In this document: piece by piece, positions 18,425 to 28,030 of the stretch
Position numbering within the stretch: the first letter of the stretch is position 1
Layout of the letters: each line of letters opens with the position of its first letter
Source: an uncultured Methanobrevibacter sp.
Lineage (GTDB): Archaea > Methanobacteriota > Methanobacteria > Methanobacteriales > Methanobacteriaceae
DNA: 64,000 bases
Assembly: GCA_900317865.1 (NCBI GenBank)
Contig: ONIK01000012.1
Span: 1-64,000, forward strand
Direction: 5' to 3'
Program-made: the position numbers and the translations under genes
Notes under the pieces: model-generated
The model's database searches: none
Seen by the model: the letters and a program-made list of their open reading frames with translations, nothing else
What the model was told of the DNA's origin: nothing

Positions 18425-19762
18425 TTATAATCCGAAGAACAAGTATATTATAAAGACTATTGCAAGAATCCAGATTCCAATATTCATTTCTTTATATCTA
18501 CCTTGGGCTATTGTTCCGATAGCATAGGTTAAGAATCCCCATGCAATACCGATTGAGATTGAATAGCTTAATATCATCATTATTACTGTTAAGAATACTG
18601 ACGAAGCAATAACTGTACTTTGCCAGTTCACTTCTTTTAATTGGCCCACCATTAATACTCCAACAATAACCAATGCAGCAGCTGTTACTGACGGAGTAAA
18701 TAATCCCAATATCAATGGGGAAATAAATATTGATAATAGAAACATTATTCCTATTACGATAGCGGTTAGGCCAGTTCTTCCACCGATACCAATACCTGTT
18801 GCACTTTCTACATAAGCAGTTACGGTACTTGTACCACATATTGAGCCAATTATTCCACCTAATGCATCACTTAAAAATGCATTTTCAATACCCTTTGCAT
18901 GTCCGTTTTCATCAACAAATCCGCATTGTCTTCCAACTGTCATTAATGTTCCAGTTGTATCAAAAAATGTAACGAATACTAATGAAAATACCATGATTAT
19001 TAAATTGGGGATGTTCGTGAAGAGCTGTCCAAATCCTCTGGTAAATCCACAAAATAATGATGTATCCATATTTGTAGTTATGGGATGTGCTGGAATAGTG
19101 GGCATTAATGCATCTCCAACACCAAATCCGAATAATGTAAAGATTACACCAATGATTGCTGTTGTAAGCAAACCAAAGAATACTGCAGCAGGTACTTTTT
19201 GAACATAAAAGATTAAAGTAATTAAAACACCTATTAACGCAAGAAGTGTTGCCGGTTGTGCAAGTGTTCCCATACTAACATATGTTGATGGATCAGAAAT
19301 GATGATTCCACAACTTTTAAGACCTAAAAAAGCTAAGAAAAATCCTATACCCGCACCAATACCTAATTTCAAATCAAGAGGAATAATGTTCAATATTTTT
19401 TCTCTCAATCCAGAAATAGAAATTATTAAAAAAATCATGCTTGAAATGAATGTTGCTGCAAGGGCTGTTTCCCAGGTATTTCCCATATCCTGTATTATTG
19501 TATAGGTAAACAGTGCATTAAGACCCATTCCAGGTGCAAGTCCTACAGGATATTTGGCAAGAAGCCCCATTATGATACATGCTATTCCGGATGAAATGGC
19601 GGTTGCAAAAAAGACTCCTGATGCAGGCATTCCTCCATCAGCCAACATTGTAGGGTTAACACCTAAAATATAAGCTATTGCAAGAAATGTGGTGAGGCCT
19701 GCAAGAATTTCAGTTTTTAAATCAGTATTATTTTCCTTAAATTTGAAAAAATTTTCTAACAT
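18425..19762 (-). CDS. NCS2/AzgA-type purine (guanine/hypoxanthine/adenine) permease
   Basis: A membrane carrier of about 445 residues with roughly 12-14 helices. It begins with ENFFKFKENNTDLKTEILAGLTTFLAIAYI and NPTMLADGGMP, the AzgA/GhxP signature, and has GLAPGMGLNALF in helix 3 and FFDTTGTL in the middle, the segments that carry the substrate and proton-binding residues in the family. It imports purine bases by H+ symport. The ATG at 19762 is chosen; a TTG at 19777 is possible, with AGGG lying between them. It is a single gene with no operon partners visible. The exact base transported is not certain. Confidence 0.87.
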   Translation of the reverse strand: MLENFFKFKENNTDLKTEILAGLTTFLAIAYILGVNPTMLADGGMPASGVFFATAISSGIACIIMGLLAKYPVGLAPGMGLNALFTYTIIQDMGNTWETALAATFISSMIFLIISISGLREKILNIIPLDLKLGIGAGIGFFLAFLGLKSCGIIISDPSTYVSMGTLAQPATLLALIGVLITLIFYVQKVPAAVFFGLLTTAIIGVIFTLFGFGVGDALMPTIPAHPITTNMDTSLFCGFTRGFGQLFTNIPNLIIMVFSLVFVTFFDTTGTLMTVGRQCGFVDENGHAKGIENAFLSDALGGIIGSICGTSTVTAYVESATGIGIGGRTGLTAIVIGIMFLLSIFISPLILGLFTPSVTAAALVIVGVLMVGQLKEVNWQSTVIASSVFLTVIMMILSYSISIGIAWGFLTYAIGTIAQGRYKEMNIGIWILAIVFIIYLFFGL

Positions 19763-19876
19763 CAAATCCCTTATCAAAATTAATCTTTCGACATATTATA
19801 TTATGTATTTTTTTAATATTAAATGTGACTAAAAAAATTTTTTAGATAGTTTTTAAAAATAATATACTGTGGAATT

Positions 19877-20425
19877 ATGGATGACTATGTTAATATGTAT
19901 AATGATTTTTCAGATGTAGCAATTGCCGAGGAGAAAGTCTCACCGCAAGCTATTTTGAATGTATTGAAAGATTATTCTGCAACTATATCTGTTTTTGATT
20001 TGATGAAAGCCAATGCAGAAATGATTGAGGAAAGTAAATATGTTCAGGATAATTATAAGAAAAAAAGTATTGGTGTCTATTCAAAGTATTTTTTAGGTCG
20101 TATTCGTGAGATACGTAATGATAATGAGTATTATACTAATGATGTTGATAAAGATGAGTTTATTGATGCTGTAGCTACATTAAAGTCATATCATGATGCT
20201 GAATCCATGTCCCATAAAAGTAAATTTCCTTTAATTTATGCTATTGTATCTTTATACACGACTTTTGTTTTGGAAGAACCAATTCATCCTGTAGGTACTC
20301 CATTTCCTGGATCTTTAAAAGTGGAAGAAAAAAATGGTGTTTTTTATTGTCCTGTTAAGGATGCAAATCTGGAATCTCCGAATGCTGTTTGTAAAATGTG
20401 TATTGCAGAACAATTGGAATTTTAA
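19877..20425 (+). CDS. DUF2115/UPF0305 family methanogen protein
   Basis: A soluble 182-residue protein that I recognise as the DUF2115 (UPF0305) family, found mainly in methanogens. The family mark is the C-terminal segment PIHPVGTPFPGSLKVE followed by FYCPVKDANLESPNAVCKMCIAEQ, which has three cysteines and may bind metal. The N-terminal part is helical and rich in charged residues. It starts close to the likely transcription start with no clear ribosome site. It converges with the small membrane protein at 20428. No function is known to me. Confidence 0.72.
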   Translation: MDDYVNMYNDFSDVAIAEEKVSPQAILNVLKDYSATISVFDLMKANAEMIEESKYVQDNYKKKSIGVYSKYFLGRIREIRNDNEYYTNDVDKDEFIDAVATLKSYHDAESMSHKSKFPLIYAIVSLYTTFVLEEPIHPVGTPFPGSLKVEEKNGVFYCPVKDANLESPNAVCKMCIAEQLEF

Positions 20426-20427
20426 AG

Positions 20428-20730
20428 TTATTTTTTTTCATGGTCCCATGGATTATCATCAATCCAGGGTTCGCCACCGTATTTTTCAAAAAATGCATCA
20501 TCCCATGTCGGATCGTAATCTGTGTATTCATTTTCATCCTCGATATCATATCGTGGAGTGTAGGTATTACGCCTATATGTGGTGTTAGTTCCTGTGCTTT
20601 TATTGTTTTTTGGATCAGTGGTTTTACAACAATATCCGATAACAGCAATGAAAATTATAACTGATATTATTCCTTTTATCGGTCCTAGGGGGTCTCCGTA
20701 ATATAATGCGATGGTAAATAAATTAATCAT
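20428..20730 (-). CDS. Small membrane protein with acidic tail, unknown function
   Basis: A 100-residue frame with one hydrophobic helix at about residues 15-35 (PIKGIISVIIFIAVIGYCC) and a polar, very acidic tail containing DPTWDDAFFEKYGGEPWIDDNPW. The tail is aromatic and proline-rich, not like a random frame, and the frame ends exactly where the convergent DUF2115 gene ends. I do not recognise a family. It could be a small membrane adaptor. The start is the first ATG, without a strong ribosome site. Confidence 0.55.
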   Translation of the reverse strand: MINLFTIALYYGDPLGPIKGIISVIIFIAVIGYCCKTTDPKNNKSTGTNTTYRRNTYTPRYDIEDENEYTDYDPTWDDAFFEKYGGEPWIDDNPWDHEKK

Positions 20731-20826
20731 ATGTTGTATTGTGTATTATATGTTATTAAAATGTTTCTATATTTTTAACAAAAATTTTTAATTATTATTA
20801 AATTATATATACTAATAAGTGATATT

Positions 20827-22149
20827 ATGAAAATTGCTGTTGTACTTGGAACAAGGCCTGAAATTATTAAAATGGCTCCAATTATTGATGAAATCATTCA
20901 ACGAGGAATTGATTTAACTCTTATTCATACCGGTCAGCATTATGATAAGGAAATGTCTGATAACTTCTTTAGGGACCTTGAAATTCCTGCCCCAAATTAT
21001 AATATTCGTGTAGGTTCAGGATCTCATGGAAAACAGACTGGCTTAATGATGAAAGGTATTGAGGAAGTTTTGATGGATGAAAAACCGGATATTGTTTTAG
21101 TTCAGGGTGATACCAATGCTGTTCTTGCCGGTGCTTTAGTAGCTTCTAAATTGCATATTGCTGTTGGACATGTTGAAGCAGGGCTTAGGTCATTTGACAT
21201 GACCATGCCTGAGGAAATTAATCGTATGGCTTGTGATGTAACTTCAACAATGTATTTTATTCCAACAGAAGAGTCAGCTATTAATCTTTTGGCTGAAGGA
21301 TATTCCAGAAAAAATTTATTTATTACTGGAAATACTGTTGTTGATGCTTGTTTTAGACATTTGGAAATAGCTAAAAAAAGAGGATTTGAAGAAGAATCAC
21401 TTGCCAGTTTAAATATTGATAATATGGATAATATTTTAACTTTAACAATGCACAGGGCAGAAAATGTGGACGATAAAAATCGTGTTTCCAATATTATCGG
21501 TGCTTTAAAAGAATTAAAGGAAATGAATATTATCTTTCCAATACATCCGAGAACTAAAAAAACCCTTCAGGATTTCGGTTTATTTGATGAATTAAATGAT
21601 TTGAGTCATGTTCATATTATTAAACCTGTGGGATATTTGGACTTTTTGCAGTTAACATCAAAATCAACATTAATTTTAACTGACTCGGGAGGCCTTCAGG
21701 AGGAAGCAATAACTCTTAATGTTCCAGCATTAACATTAAGATACAATACTGAAAGACCAGAAACAGTAACTGCCGGTGGAAATATACTTGTCGGCTCAGA
21801 TAAGGATGCTATTTTGGAAAATGCTGAAAAGATATTAAATGATAAAGAATTTGCAGATAAAATGAGAAATGCTCCAAACCCATATGGTCAAGGAAACTCA
21901 GCTAAATTAACGGTCGATGCCATAAAAGATTATTATGAAAAAGGATTATTAAATATCACGGCTCCTGAGGATATTATGACTTCATTTAAAAGGAAAATGG
22001 CATTAATCAAAGAAGATATGACTGTAGGGGATTTTGAAAAGAAAAATAATGCTTTAATCCACATGGTATTTGATGGAGATAAAATGCGCTTTCCGGCTGA
22101 CGATTTAAATATAAAAGAGATGTGTGTTACCTATGACGAATACGAATGA
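20827..22149 (+). CDS. wecB: UDP-N-acetylglucosamine 2-epimerase (non-hydrolysing)
   Basis: A 440-residue enzyme that interconverts UDP-GlcNAc and UDP-ManNAc for surface polysaccharide or glycan synthesis. Family blocks: [16 protein letters not shown] at the start, [58 protein letters not shown], and [11 protein letters not shown] near residue 290. Most members are about 370-380 residues; this one has a C-terminal extension of about 60 residues (from [13 protein letters not shown] on), ending [11 protein letters not shown]. The next gene, for methanofuran synthesis, starts inside its last codons, so the two are cotranscribed even though the pathways differ. Confidence 0.9.
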   Translation: MKIAVVLGTRPEIIKMAPIIDEIIQRGIDLTLIHTGQHYDKEMSDNFFRDLEIPAPNYNIRVGSGSHGKQTGLMMKGIEEVLMDEKPDIVLVQGDTNAVLAGALVASKLHIAVGHVEAGLRSFDMTMPEEINRMACDVTSTMYFIPTEESAINLLAEGYSRKNLFITGNTVVDACFRHLEIAKKRGFEEESLASLNIDNMDNILTLTMHRAENVDDKNRVSNIIGALKELKEMNIIFPIHPRTKKTLQDFGLFDELNDLSHVHIIKPVGYLDFLQLTSKSTLILTDSGGLQEEAITLNVPALTLRYNTERPETVTAGGNILVGSDKDAILENAEKILNDKEFADKMRNAPNPYGQGNSAKLTVDAIKDYYEKGLLNITAPEDIMTSFKRKMALIKEDMTVGDFEKKNNALIHMVFDGDKMRFPADDLNIKEMCVTYDEYE

Positions 22150-23206
22150 TGATTCAATTTTAGTATTTGAATATTTTACTGCTTCAGGAGAAAAAGATAA
22201 ATGCATAATTTTGGAAGCTGAAGCTCTGTTATTTTCATTAATCGATGATTTGAAAGATTATAATTTGGATGTTGTTATAAATGAATCTTATGAAAATATT
22301 ATTAATAAATATTCAAATGTTAATCCAATATTGATTGATACAGACATTATTTCATGGCTTGAAGAAAATGCTTCAAATTTTTCAAAGGCAATTTTCATTT
22401 CTGCGGAAATTAATAATGATTTATATAATATCACGAAAATTTTAGAAGACAATAATGTATTCATTTACAATTCATCAAGTGAAGCCTGTTTAATTGCTTC
22501 AGATAAATCTTTGACTTATGAGACTATTTCAAATACTGTTCCTCAACCGAGAACATTCAGATTTAAAATAGATTCTAAGGGCTACTGGAAAAGAGCCATT
22601 ACGAATTTGCATGAAAAATGGCAGGCTGAAGATCCATTGACTCCACTTAAATTAATAATAAAACCATTAATCGGTGTTGATTGTGAAGATATAGTAATAA
22701 TTGAGAATATTGATGATTTAAGTTATGATTTGGAAAAAATATTTCCTCCGCAGTCACGGATTATAGTTCAGGAGTTTATTGATGGTGAGGATATCAGCGT
22801 AAGTTTAATATGTAACAATGGAAAAGCCACTCCAATTAGTTTAAATAAGCAATTTGTAGAACTTAAAAATGATAAAGGAAGGTATGTTGGTGGAATGTTG
22901 CCTTTTAAAAGTGAATATCAAAATGAAGCTTTTGAAGTAGCTAAAAAAGCATGTGAGGCTGTTGATGGATTAAAAGGTTTCGTTGGTGTTGATTTGTTAA
23001 TAAGTCAAAATGATGATATTTATCCGATATATTTGCTTGAAATCAACTCCAGATTTGCAACCCCTTATGTTGGACTTAAAAAAATAGCCAATTTCAATAT
23101 AGGTAAAACAATTATTGAAGGCAATATTGATGAAGTTGATATTTCGTTAGATGGTGAAGTAGAATTTAAAAAACAGGGAAATAACTTGAATATTAGGAGA
23201 ATTTAA
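22133..23206 (+). CDS. mfnD: Tyramine--L-glutamate ligase, ATP-grasp, methanofuran synthesis
   Basis: An ATP-grasp protein of about 357 residues. The nucleotide-binding half has [18 protein letters not shown], then [15 protein letters not shown], and the metal-binding ending [14 protein letters not shown] with E-x-N. In methanogens the MfnD family joins glutamate to tyramine on the way to methanofuran. The assignment is supported by the mfnF gene right behind it (3-base gap). The start overlaps the end of wecB; I chose the ATG at 22133, and a GTG at 22124 is possible. No strong ribosome site is seen; translation is probably coupled. Confidence 0.78.
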   Translation: MTNTNDDSILVFEYFTASGEKDKCIILEAEALLFSLIDDLKDYNLDVVINESYENIINKYSNVNPILIDTDIISWLEENASNFSKAIFISAEINNDLYNITKILEDNNVFIYNSSSEACLIASDKSLTYETISNTVPQPRTFRFKIDSKGYWKRAITNLHEKWQAEDPLTPLKLIIKPLIGVDCEDIVIIENIDDLSYDLEKIFPPQSRIIVQEFIDGEDISVSLICNNGKATPISLNKQFVELKNDKGRYVGGMLPFKSEYQNEAFEVAKKACEAVDGLKGFVGVDLLISQNDDIYPIYLLEINSRFATPYVGLKKIANFNIGKTIIEGNIDEVDISLDGEVEFKKQGNNLNIRRI

Positions 23207-23209
23207 ATA

Positions 23210-24235
23210 ATGAAAATTGCAGGTTTTGACATTGGCGGAGCAAATACTGACTTGGCAGTTATTGACTTTGAAAATGATGAGATAAAAAATATTGAAGTTG
23301 ATTTTGCATATCTTCCAATGTGGAGTAATAATGATGATTTGTCACAAGTTTTGGTAGAACTGATTGAAAACATCTGCCCATTATCTGAAATTGATGCTGT
23401 GGGGATTTCAATGACTGCCGAACTTGTCGATGCTTATGATACAAAAAAAGATGGGGTTTTGGATGTTGTTAAAAAATGTGAAGAGACTTTTTCCTGTCCA
23501 ATAGCATATGTTGGAATTGATGGAATGATGTCAAAAGATGAAATAGAAAAAACTCCTCTTAAAGCCGCTGCTGCAAATTGGATTGCAACAGCTCAAATAG
23601 CAACATTAATTTCTGATAATTGTATTTTCATTGATACAGGAAGCACAACAACAGATATCATACCTATTAAGGATGGTAATGAATGTGCAATCGGTAAATC
23701 TGATTTTGATCGTTCAGCTACTGGTGAATTGGTCTATACTGGTACTTTAAGAACTAATCTTGCTTCTTTCCTGGATAAAATAGAATTCAAAGGAAAAGAA
23801 TATCGTGTAGCCAGTGAATTGTTTGCACAAACTGCAGATGTTTATATGGTATTGGGTCTAATATCAGAAGAGGATTATGTCTGCGATACTTTTGATGGTG
23901 AATCAAAGTCAAAACTGGACTGTGCTAAAAGAATTGCGCGTGTTGTCTGTGCTGATTTGGAAATGTTGTCTGAAAGTGATATTATTGAAATTTCAGAGTT
24001 TATTCATCAAAAACAAATTGAACAAATTGCAGACGGATTAAAACAGGTTCATGAAACTCAGAATCTGAATTTAATAATTACTACAGGTTTGGGCAAAGAT
24101 ATTTTAGATAAGCCTGCTGCTGAATTATTGGGACTTGAAGTTAAGTCTATGGGTGATATTTTAACCGATGAGGAATGTGTTGTGGCTCCTGCTGTCGGAA
24201 CTGCAGTTATGATGAATAAACATGCTGGTGATTAA
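23210..24235 (+). CDS. mfnF: MfnF-type methanofuran synthase subunit (H4MPT-linked C1 transfer family)
   Basis: A 341-residue member of the ASKHA-like family TIGR03123, which couples the furan unit to the tyramine-glutamate unit in methanofuran synthesis (MfnF). The phosphate-binding loops are seen in GFDIGGANTDLAVID at the start and FIDTGSTTTDIIPI in the middle. VGISMTAEL and the ending VVAPAVGTAVMM are also typical. It starts 3 bases after mfnD and its stop touches the start of rnhA. Methanofuran is the first C1 carrier of methanogenesis. Confidence 0.82.
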   Translation: MKIAGFDIGGANTDLAVIDFENDEIKNIEVDFAYLPMWSNNDDLSQVLVELIENICPLSEIDAVGISMTAELVDAYDTKKDGVLDVVKKCEETFSCPIAYVGIDGMMSKDEIEKTPLKAAAANWIATAQIATLISDNCIFIDTGSTTTDIIPIKDGNECAIGKSDFDRSATGELVYTGTLRTNLASFLDKIEFKGKEYRVASELFAQTADVYMVLGLISEEDYVCDTFDGESKSKLDCAKRIARVVCADLEMLSESDIIEISEFIHQKQIEQIADGLKQVHETQNLNLIITTGLGKDILDKPAAELLGLEVKSMGDILTDEECVVAPAVGTAVMMNKHAGD

Positions 24236-24790
24236 GTGGTAAAATATACTTATTTTACTGATGGCGCAGCCACTATGAAGCGAAAAAATGGAAAATATCT
24301 TCGTGAAGCTGGTGGTTGGGCTTTTATTTTGCTAAAAGATGGTGTTGAAGATTCATATCACTGTGGCGGATGTCCTCTGACAACAAACAATGAGATGGAA
24401 CTGTATGCAATCTATGCATCAATGAAAGATTTCATTTTAAAATCAGAATCTGGAGATATTATTGAAATATGTTCAGATTCTTCATACTGTATTGACATAT
24501 TCACTAAATGGGCTAAGGGATGGCAAAAAAGAGGATGGAGAAAATCCGACGGTAAACAGATTAAAAATTTGGATATTATTAAAGCGGTCTGGCGATTGAT
24601 GGGCGAAATTAATAAAAAATCTTGTATCTTAAAATTTGTTAAGGTGAAAGGTCATTCATCAAATATTTGGAACAATAAGGCAGATAAATTAGCAGTCGAT
24701 GCAAAAAATGATGCTTTTAAATCTAGAAAAACTACTTATTATGCTGAAAATGATGGTTTTTTAGGTGGAAAATCAAAGTATGCTGATTAA
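24236..24790 (+). CDS. rnhA: Ribonuclease HI
   Basis: A 184-residue RNase H fold protein that degrades RNA in RNA-DNA hybrids. The D-E-D-D set is visible: D in YFTDGAATM, E in TTNNEMELYA, D in ICSDSSYCID, D in WNNKADKLAVD. It also has the basic handle-like stretch GWQKRGWRKSDGKQ. The start is GTG directly after the mfnF stop, so it is the last gene of the wecB-mfnD-mfnF unit. It has about 25 extra C-terminal residues compared with typical RNase HI. Archaea usually depend on RNase HII, so a type I enzyme here is an addition. Confidence 0.88.
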   Translation: MVKYTYFTDGAATMKRKNGKYLREAGGWAFILLKDGVEDSYHCGGCPLTTNNEMELYAIYASMKDFILKSESGDIIEICSDSSYCIDIFTKWAKGWQKRGWRKSDGKQIKNLDIIKAVWRLMGEINKKSCILKFVKVKGHSSNIWNNKADKLAVDAKNDAFKSRKTTYYAENDGFLGGKSKYAD

Positions 24791-25353
24791 TACCATACGT
24801 CTTTTATTCCAAGTAAATAAGCTCCGGTATTGGCTATTAAATGAATAATTAATGTTAATACGATAGCGATTATTACGAATTCTATTGTAAAGTTAACAAC
24901 TAATGAAGCAAATAATAATGCTACAATTAAAAAGTCAAGTTGATCGAGTATTGGTGCCGGCTTTCCACGGCCAATACCTATTCTTCTTTTTATAAAACTG
25001 CCTAACGCATCACCAACTAATGCTCCAAATGCAAGTAAAAATCCGATTAAAATCCCGTTTGGAACGCCAACAGGTATTGGGGTTATTATTAAATTTCCGA
25101 ACATTGCAAGTAAAGTTGGCCCAAAATAACCTTGTATTGCCCCTACAAGTGTTCCCAATAGGGTTCCTCCAATTAAACCTCTCCAGGTTACACCATCTCC
25201 AATCCAACGAACACCTTTTGAATCAGTTTTTCCATTATCTAGTGGTCTTCCCCCTCCAAAGATTAATCCGCCGCTATTGGATATGTATGCTGGAAGTAAA
25301 AAGTATAAAATTGTAATACAGACAATTCCCAACATTGTAAGGTCAAAATTCAT
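24787..25353 (-). CDS. carS: CDP-archaeol synthase CarS
   Basis: A 188-residue integral membrane enzyme that transfers CTP onto unsaturated archaetidic acid (2,3-bis-O-geranylgeranylglycerol phosphate) to make CDP-archaeol. The family marks are PAYISNSGGLIFGGGRPLDNGK, the WRGLIGGTLLGTLVG segment, GALVGDALGSFIKRR and the PILDQLDFLI segment; the Asp and Lys/Arg are near the membrane face. Five helices are likely. It runs toward rnhA and overlaps its end by 4 bases, and is divergent from the tetraether lipid synthase gene, so two lipid genes share an intergenic promoter region. Confidence 0.92.
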   Translation of the reverse strand: MNFDLTMLGIVCITILYFLLPAYISNSGGLIFGGGRPLDNGKTDSKGVRWIGDGVTWRGLIGGTLLGTLVGAIQGYFGPTLLAMFGNLIITPIPVGVPNGILIGFLLAFGALVGDALGSFIKRRIGIGRGKPAPILDQLDFLIVALLFASLVVNFTIEFVIIAIVLTLIIHLIANTGAYLLGIKDVWY

Positions 25354-25503
25354 TTTTTATTTAACTCCTATAAAAGTATATTATGTTATTATTATTAATA
25401 TTAAAGTATTTAAATTTTAAATAACTATAAATATTAAATTAACTATAATTAGTTATTATTATGTTTTGTATTATGAGTTATGTTTTTTTAGTTAGGTGAT
25501 TTT

Positions 25504-27012
25504 TTGAAGAAAATTAAAGATACTAAAAGTTTATGTCCAGAGTGTGGTAAACCTCTTGATGCTGAAGTTTATTCAGAGGGAGGAACAGTTTATATCAAAA
25601 AAACCTGTAACGATCATGGGGAATTTATTAATACTTACTGGAGTGATGATGAAATTTATAATAGGGTCAATGATTATGAACCTTCAATCACTGCTGTAGA
25701 TAATCCTTGTGTGGATGATGTAGCTAGTTGCCCTTCTAATTGTGGACTTTGTTCTAAACATGAAACATCTACTGTATTGGGATTAATTGATGTTACTAAT
25801 AGGTGTAATTTAAGATGTCCTGTTTGTTTTGCAAATGCTGCTGCTTCTGGACGTTTATTTGAACCTACTCAAGATGAAATCAGACAAATGCTTAGAAATT
25901 TAAGAAACTTGAAACCTACTCCAACACCTGCTATTCAATATGCTGGCGGAGAACCTACTGTCAGAAAAGATATTGTTGAATTAGTTAAAATGGCAAAAGA
26001 GGAAGGTTTTACACATGTTCAAATTGCTACCAATGGTTTGAAATTAGCAATGAAGGAAGATTTGGCTGGTGAATTAAAAAAAGCAGGTTTAAATACAGTT
26101 TATTTGGCATTTGATGGAGTAACTCCAGAACCTTATATTAACAATAGAGGAAGAGATTTGCTTCCTTATAAATTAGATGCTATTGAAAATTGTAGAAAAG
26201 TTGGTTTGGGTGTTGTATTGGTTCCTACTTTAATTAAGGGAGTTAATGACCATCAGGTTGGTGAAATAATTAAGTTTGCATTTGACCATAGTGAAAATGT
26301 CTATGGAGTTAATTTCCAACCGGTTTCATTTGCTGGAAGAACTCCTGCTGACCAAGTAGAGGAACAAAGAATTACAATTCCTGATTTTGTTCAAATTATA
26401 GAAGATCAAACTGATGGTGAAGTTAAAACTACAGATTTCTATCCTCCATCTTCAGTAGAGGCTCTTGCCAACTTTATCGGTGCACTTGAAGGAGGAAAAC
26501 CATCTGTTACACTCAATTGTCATCAACATTGTGGTATAGCTACTTATATATTCAGAGAAAAAACTGAAGGAAACGGTAAAGATAAGTTAATACCAATTAA
26601 TGATTTTATTGATGTTGATGGTTTATTTAATAAATTGGATGAATTAACTGTGAATTTAAAAAAAGGTGGTTTTGGAAGAAAACAGAGAGTTTTAGCTAGT
26701 GCTACTAAAGCTATTCCAAAATTAATCGATACAAGTAAATCTCCTGAACATTTGGATATTAAAAGGATTTTACTAAATGTATTTACCAAAAGGTCATACA
26801 GTGCTTTAGGTGATTTTTCAAAGGATGCAATGCTTATTTCATGTATGCACTTTATGGATCCATTTAACTTTGATGAAGACAGAGTTAAAAAATGTGTTAT
26901 TCATTATGCAACTCCTGATGGTAGAATTATTCCGTTCTGTACTTTCAACTCCATGTATCGTGAAGGTGTTGAACAAGAATTCTCAACTCCTTTAAAAAAA
27001 TCTAAAGAATAA
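25504..27012 (+). CDS. tes: Tetraether lipid synthase (Tes), radical SAM
   Basis: A 502-residue radical SAM enzyme of the MJ0619/Tes type, which joins the ends of two archaeol chains by C-C bonds to make membrane-spanning tetraethers. The N-terminus has a rubredoxin-like cysteine pair (CPECG, residues 11-14) and C35, then CPSNCGLC at 76-83, and the radical SAM motif C101-x3-C105-x2-C108 in TNRCNLRCPVCFA. YAGGEPTVRKDI binds SAM. Additional cysteines near 345 (NCHQHCG) and at the C-terminus fit extra clusters. It starts with TTG after GGTGA. It is divergent from carS. The assignment rests on family likeness; related radical SAM methylase-like proteins exist. Confidence 0.82.
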   Translation: MKKIKDTKSLCPECGKPLDAEVYSEGGTVYIKKTCNDHGEFINTYWSDDEIYNRVNDYEPSITAVDNPCVDDVASCPSNCGLCSKHETSTVLGLIDVTNRCNLRCPVCFANAAASGRLFEPTQDEIRQMLRNLRNLKPTPTPAIQYAGGEPTVRKDIVELVKMAKEEGFTHVQIATNGLKLAMKEDLAGELKKAGLNTVYLAFDGVTPEPYINNRGRDLLPYKLDAIENCRKVGLGVVLVPTLIKGVNDHQVGEIIKFAFDHSENVYGVNFQPVSFAGRTPADQVEEQRITIPDFVQIIEDQTDGEVKTTDFYPPSSVEALANFIGALEGGKPSVTLNCHQHCGIATYIFREKTEGNGKDKLIPINDFIDVDGLFNKLDELTVNLKKGGFGRKQRVLASATKAIPKLIDTSKSPEHLDIKRILLNVFTKRSYSALGDFSKDAMLISCMHFMDPFNFDEDRVKKCVIHYATPDGRIIPFCTFNSMYREGVEQEFSTPLKKSKE

Positions 27013-27032
27013 ATAATGATGGTAGTATTGTT

Positions 27033-28022
27033 ATGTATATCAAATCACCTTCAAGGCTTCATTTAGGTCTTATTGATATGAATGGTTCATATGGTAGGCT
27101 TGATGGGGGAATTGGATTAACTATTCAAAACCCTAGTTTCCTTTTATATGGTGAAAGTGCTGAAAAAGGAATCACAATTGATTTCAATGAAGAATCTAAC
27201 ATATCAGATACTATTAAAAATGAATGCATTAAAAAAATCACAGATGCTGCTCAAAAAGTCACAGATTATTATGGTGTGGATGAAGGATTTTACTTCAGAG
27301 TCGATGGTGCATATCCCCCACATTCTGGTTTGGGATCCGGGACTCAAATAGCTTTGTCCACTGGAAAACTCATTACAGAACATATTGGTCAGGAATCTAA
27401 TGGTGTTACATTAGGTAAAATTACCGGTCGTGGTGGAACTTCAGGTATTGGAGTTTTTGCCTTTGATAATGGTGGTTTTATTGTTGATGGCGGACATAGT
27501 AGAAAAGAAAAAGACTCTTTTTTACCGTCTTCTGCTTCTGTAGCTAGCCCCCCTCAGTTGTTTGGTCGTTATGAATTTCCTGATGAATGGGGTGTATTGC
27601 TTGTTATATTAAAATCTGATGTTAGTGTCAACGGTCAAAAAGAAGTTAATATTTTCCAAGAATATTGTCCTATTGACCGACAAGAGGTGGAATTATATTC
27701 CCATTTGATTTTTATGAATATGATACCATTTTTACTTGAAAAAGATTTGCCTTGTTTTGGAAACATAATTAATAAAATACAAACAATAGGATTTAAAAAA
27801 ATCGAGGTTGAACTTCAATCAGATAACATTAAACAATTAATGGCAAAATTAACTGAAATTGGAGCATATGCTGTTGGAATGAGTTCTTTTGGACCTACGG
27901 TATACTCATTTTACGATGAATCTAATAAACATATTGTAGAAGAAATTAAAGAATATGTTGGTGATGATGGTATTGTTATGACAACAAAAGCCCAAAATCA
28001 TGGCCATGTTCTTACTAAATAG
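27033..28022 (+). CDS. Beta-ribofuranosylaminobenzene 5'-phosphate (beta-RFAP) synthase
   Basis: A 329-residue GHMP-like enzyme that condenses 4-hydroxybenzoate or 4-aminobenzoate with PRPP, the first committed step of methanopterin synthesis. Family blocks are SPSRLHLGLIDMNG at the N-terminus, GAYPPHSGLGSGTQIALS (the glycine-rich loop), GRGGTSGIGVFAFDNGGFIVDGGH, and VGMSSFGPTVYSF near the end. It follows tes by about 20 bases and is followed by hacB, so the three probably form one operon of methanogen-specific pathways. Confidence 0.88.
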   Translation: MYIKSPSRLHLGLIDMNGSYGRLDGGIGLTIQNPSFLLYGESAEKGITIDFNEESNISDTIKNECIKKITDAAQKVTDYYGVDEGFYFRVDGAYPPHSGLGSGTQIALSTGKLITEHIGQESNGVTLGKITGRGGTSGIGVFAFDNGGFIVDGGHSRKEKDSFLPSSASVASPPQLFGRYEFPDEWGVLLVILKSDVSVNGQKEVNIFQEYCPIDRQEVELYSHLIFMNMIPFLLEKDLPCFGNIINKIQTIGFKKIEVELQSDNIKQLMAKLTEIGAYAVGMSSFGPTVYSFYDESNKHIVEEIKEYVGDDGIVMTTKAQNHGHVLTK

Positions 28023-28030
28023 TGATTATT

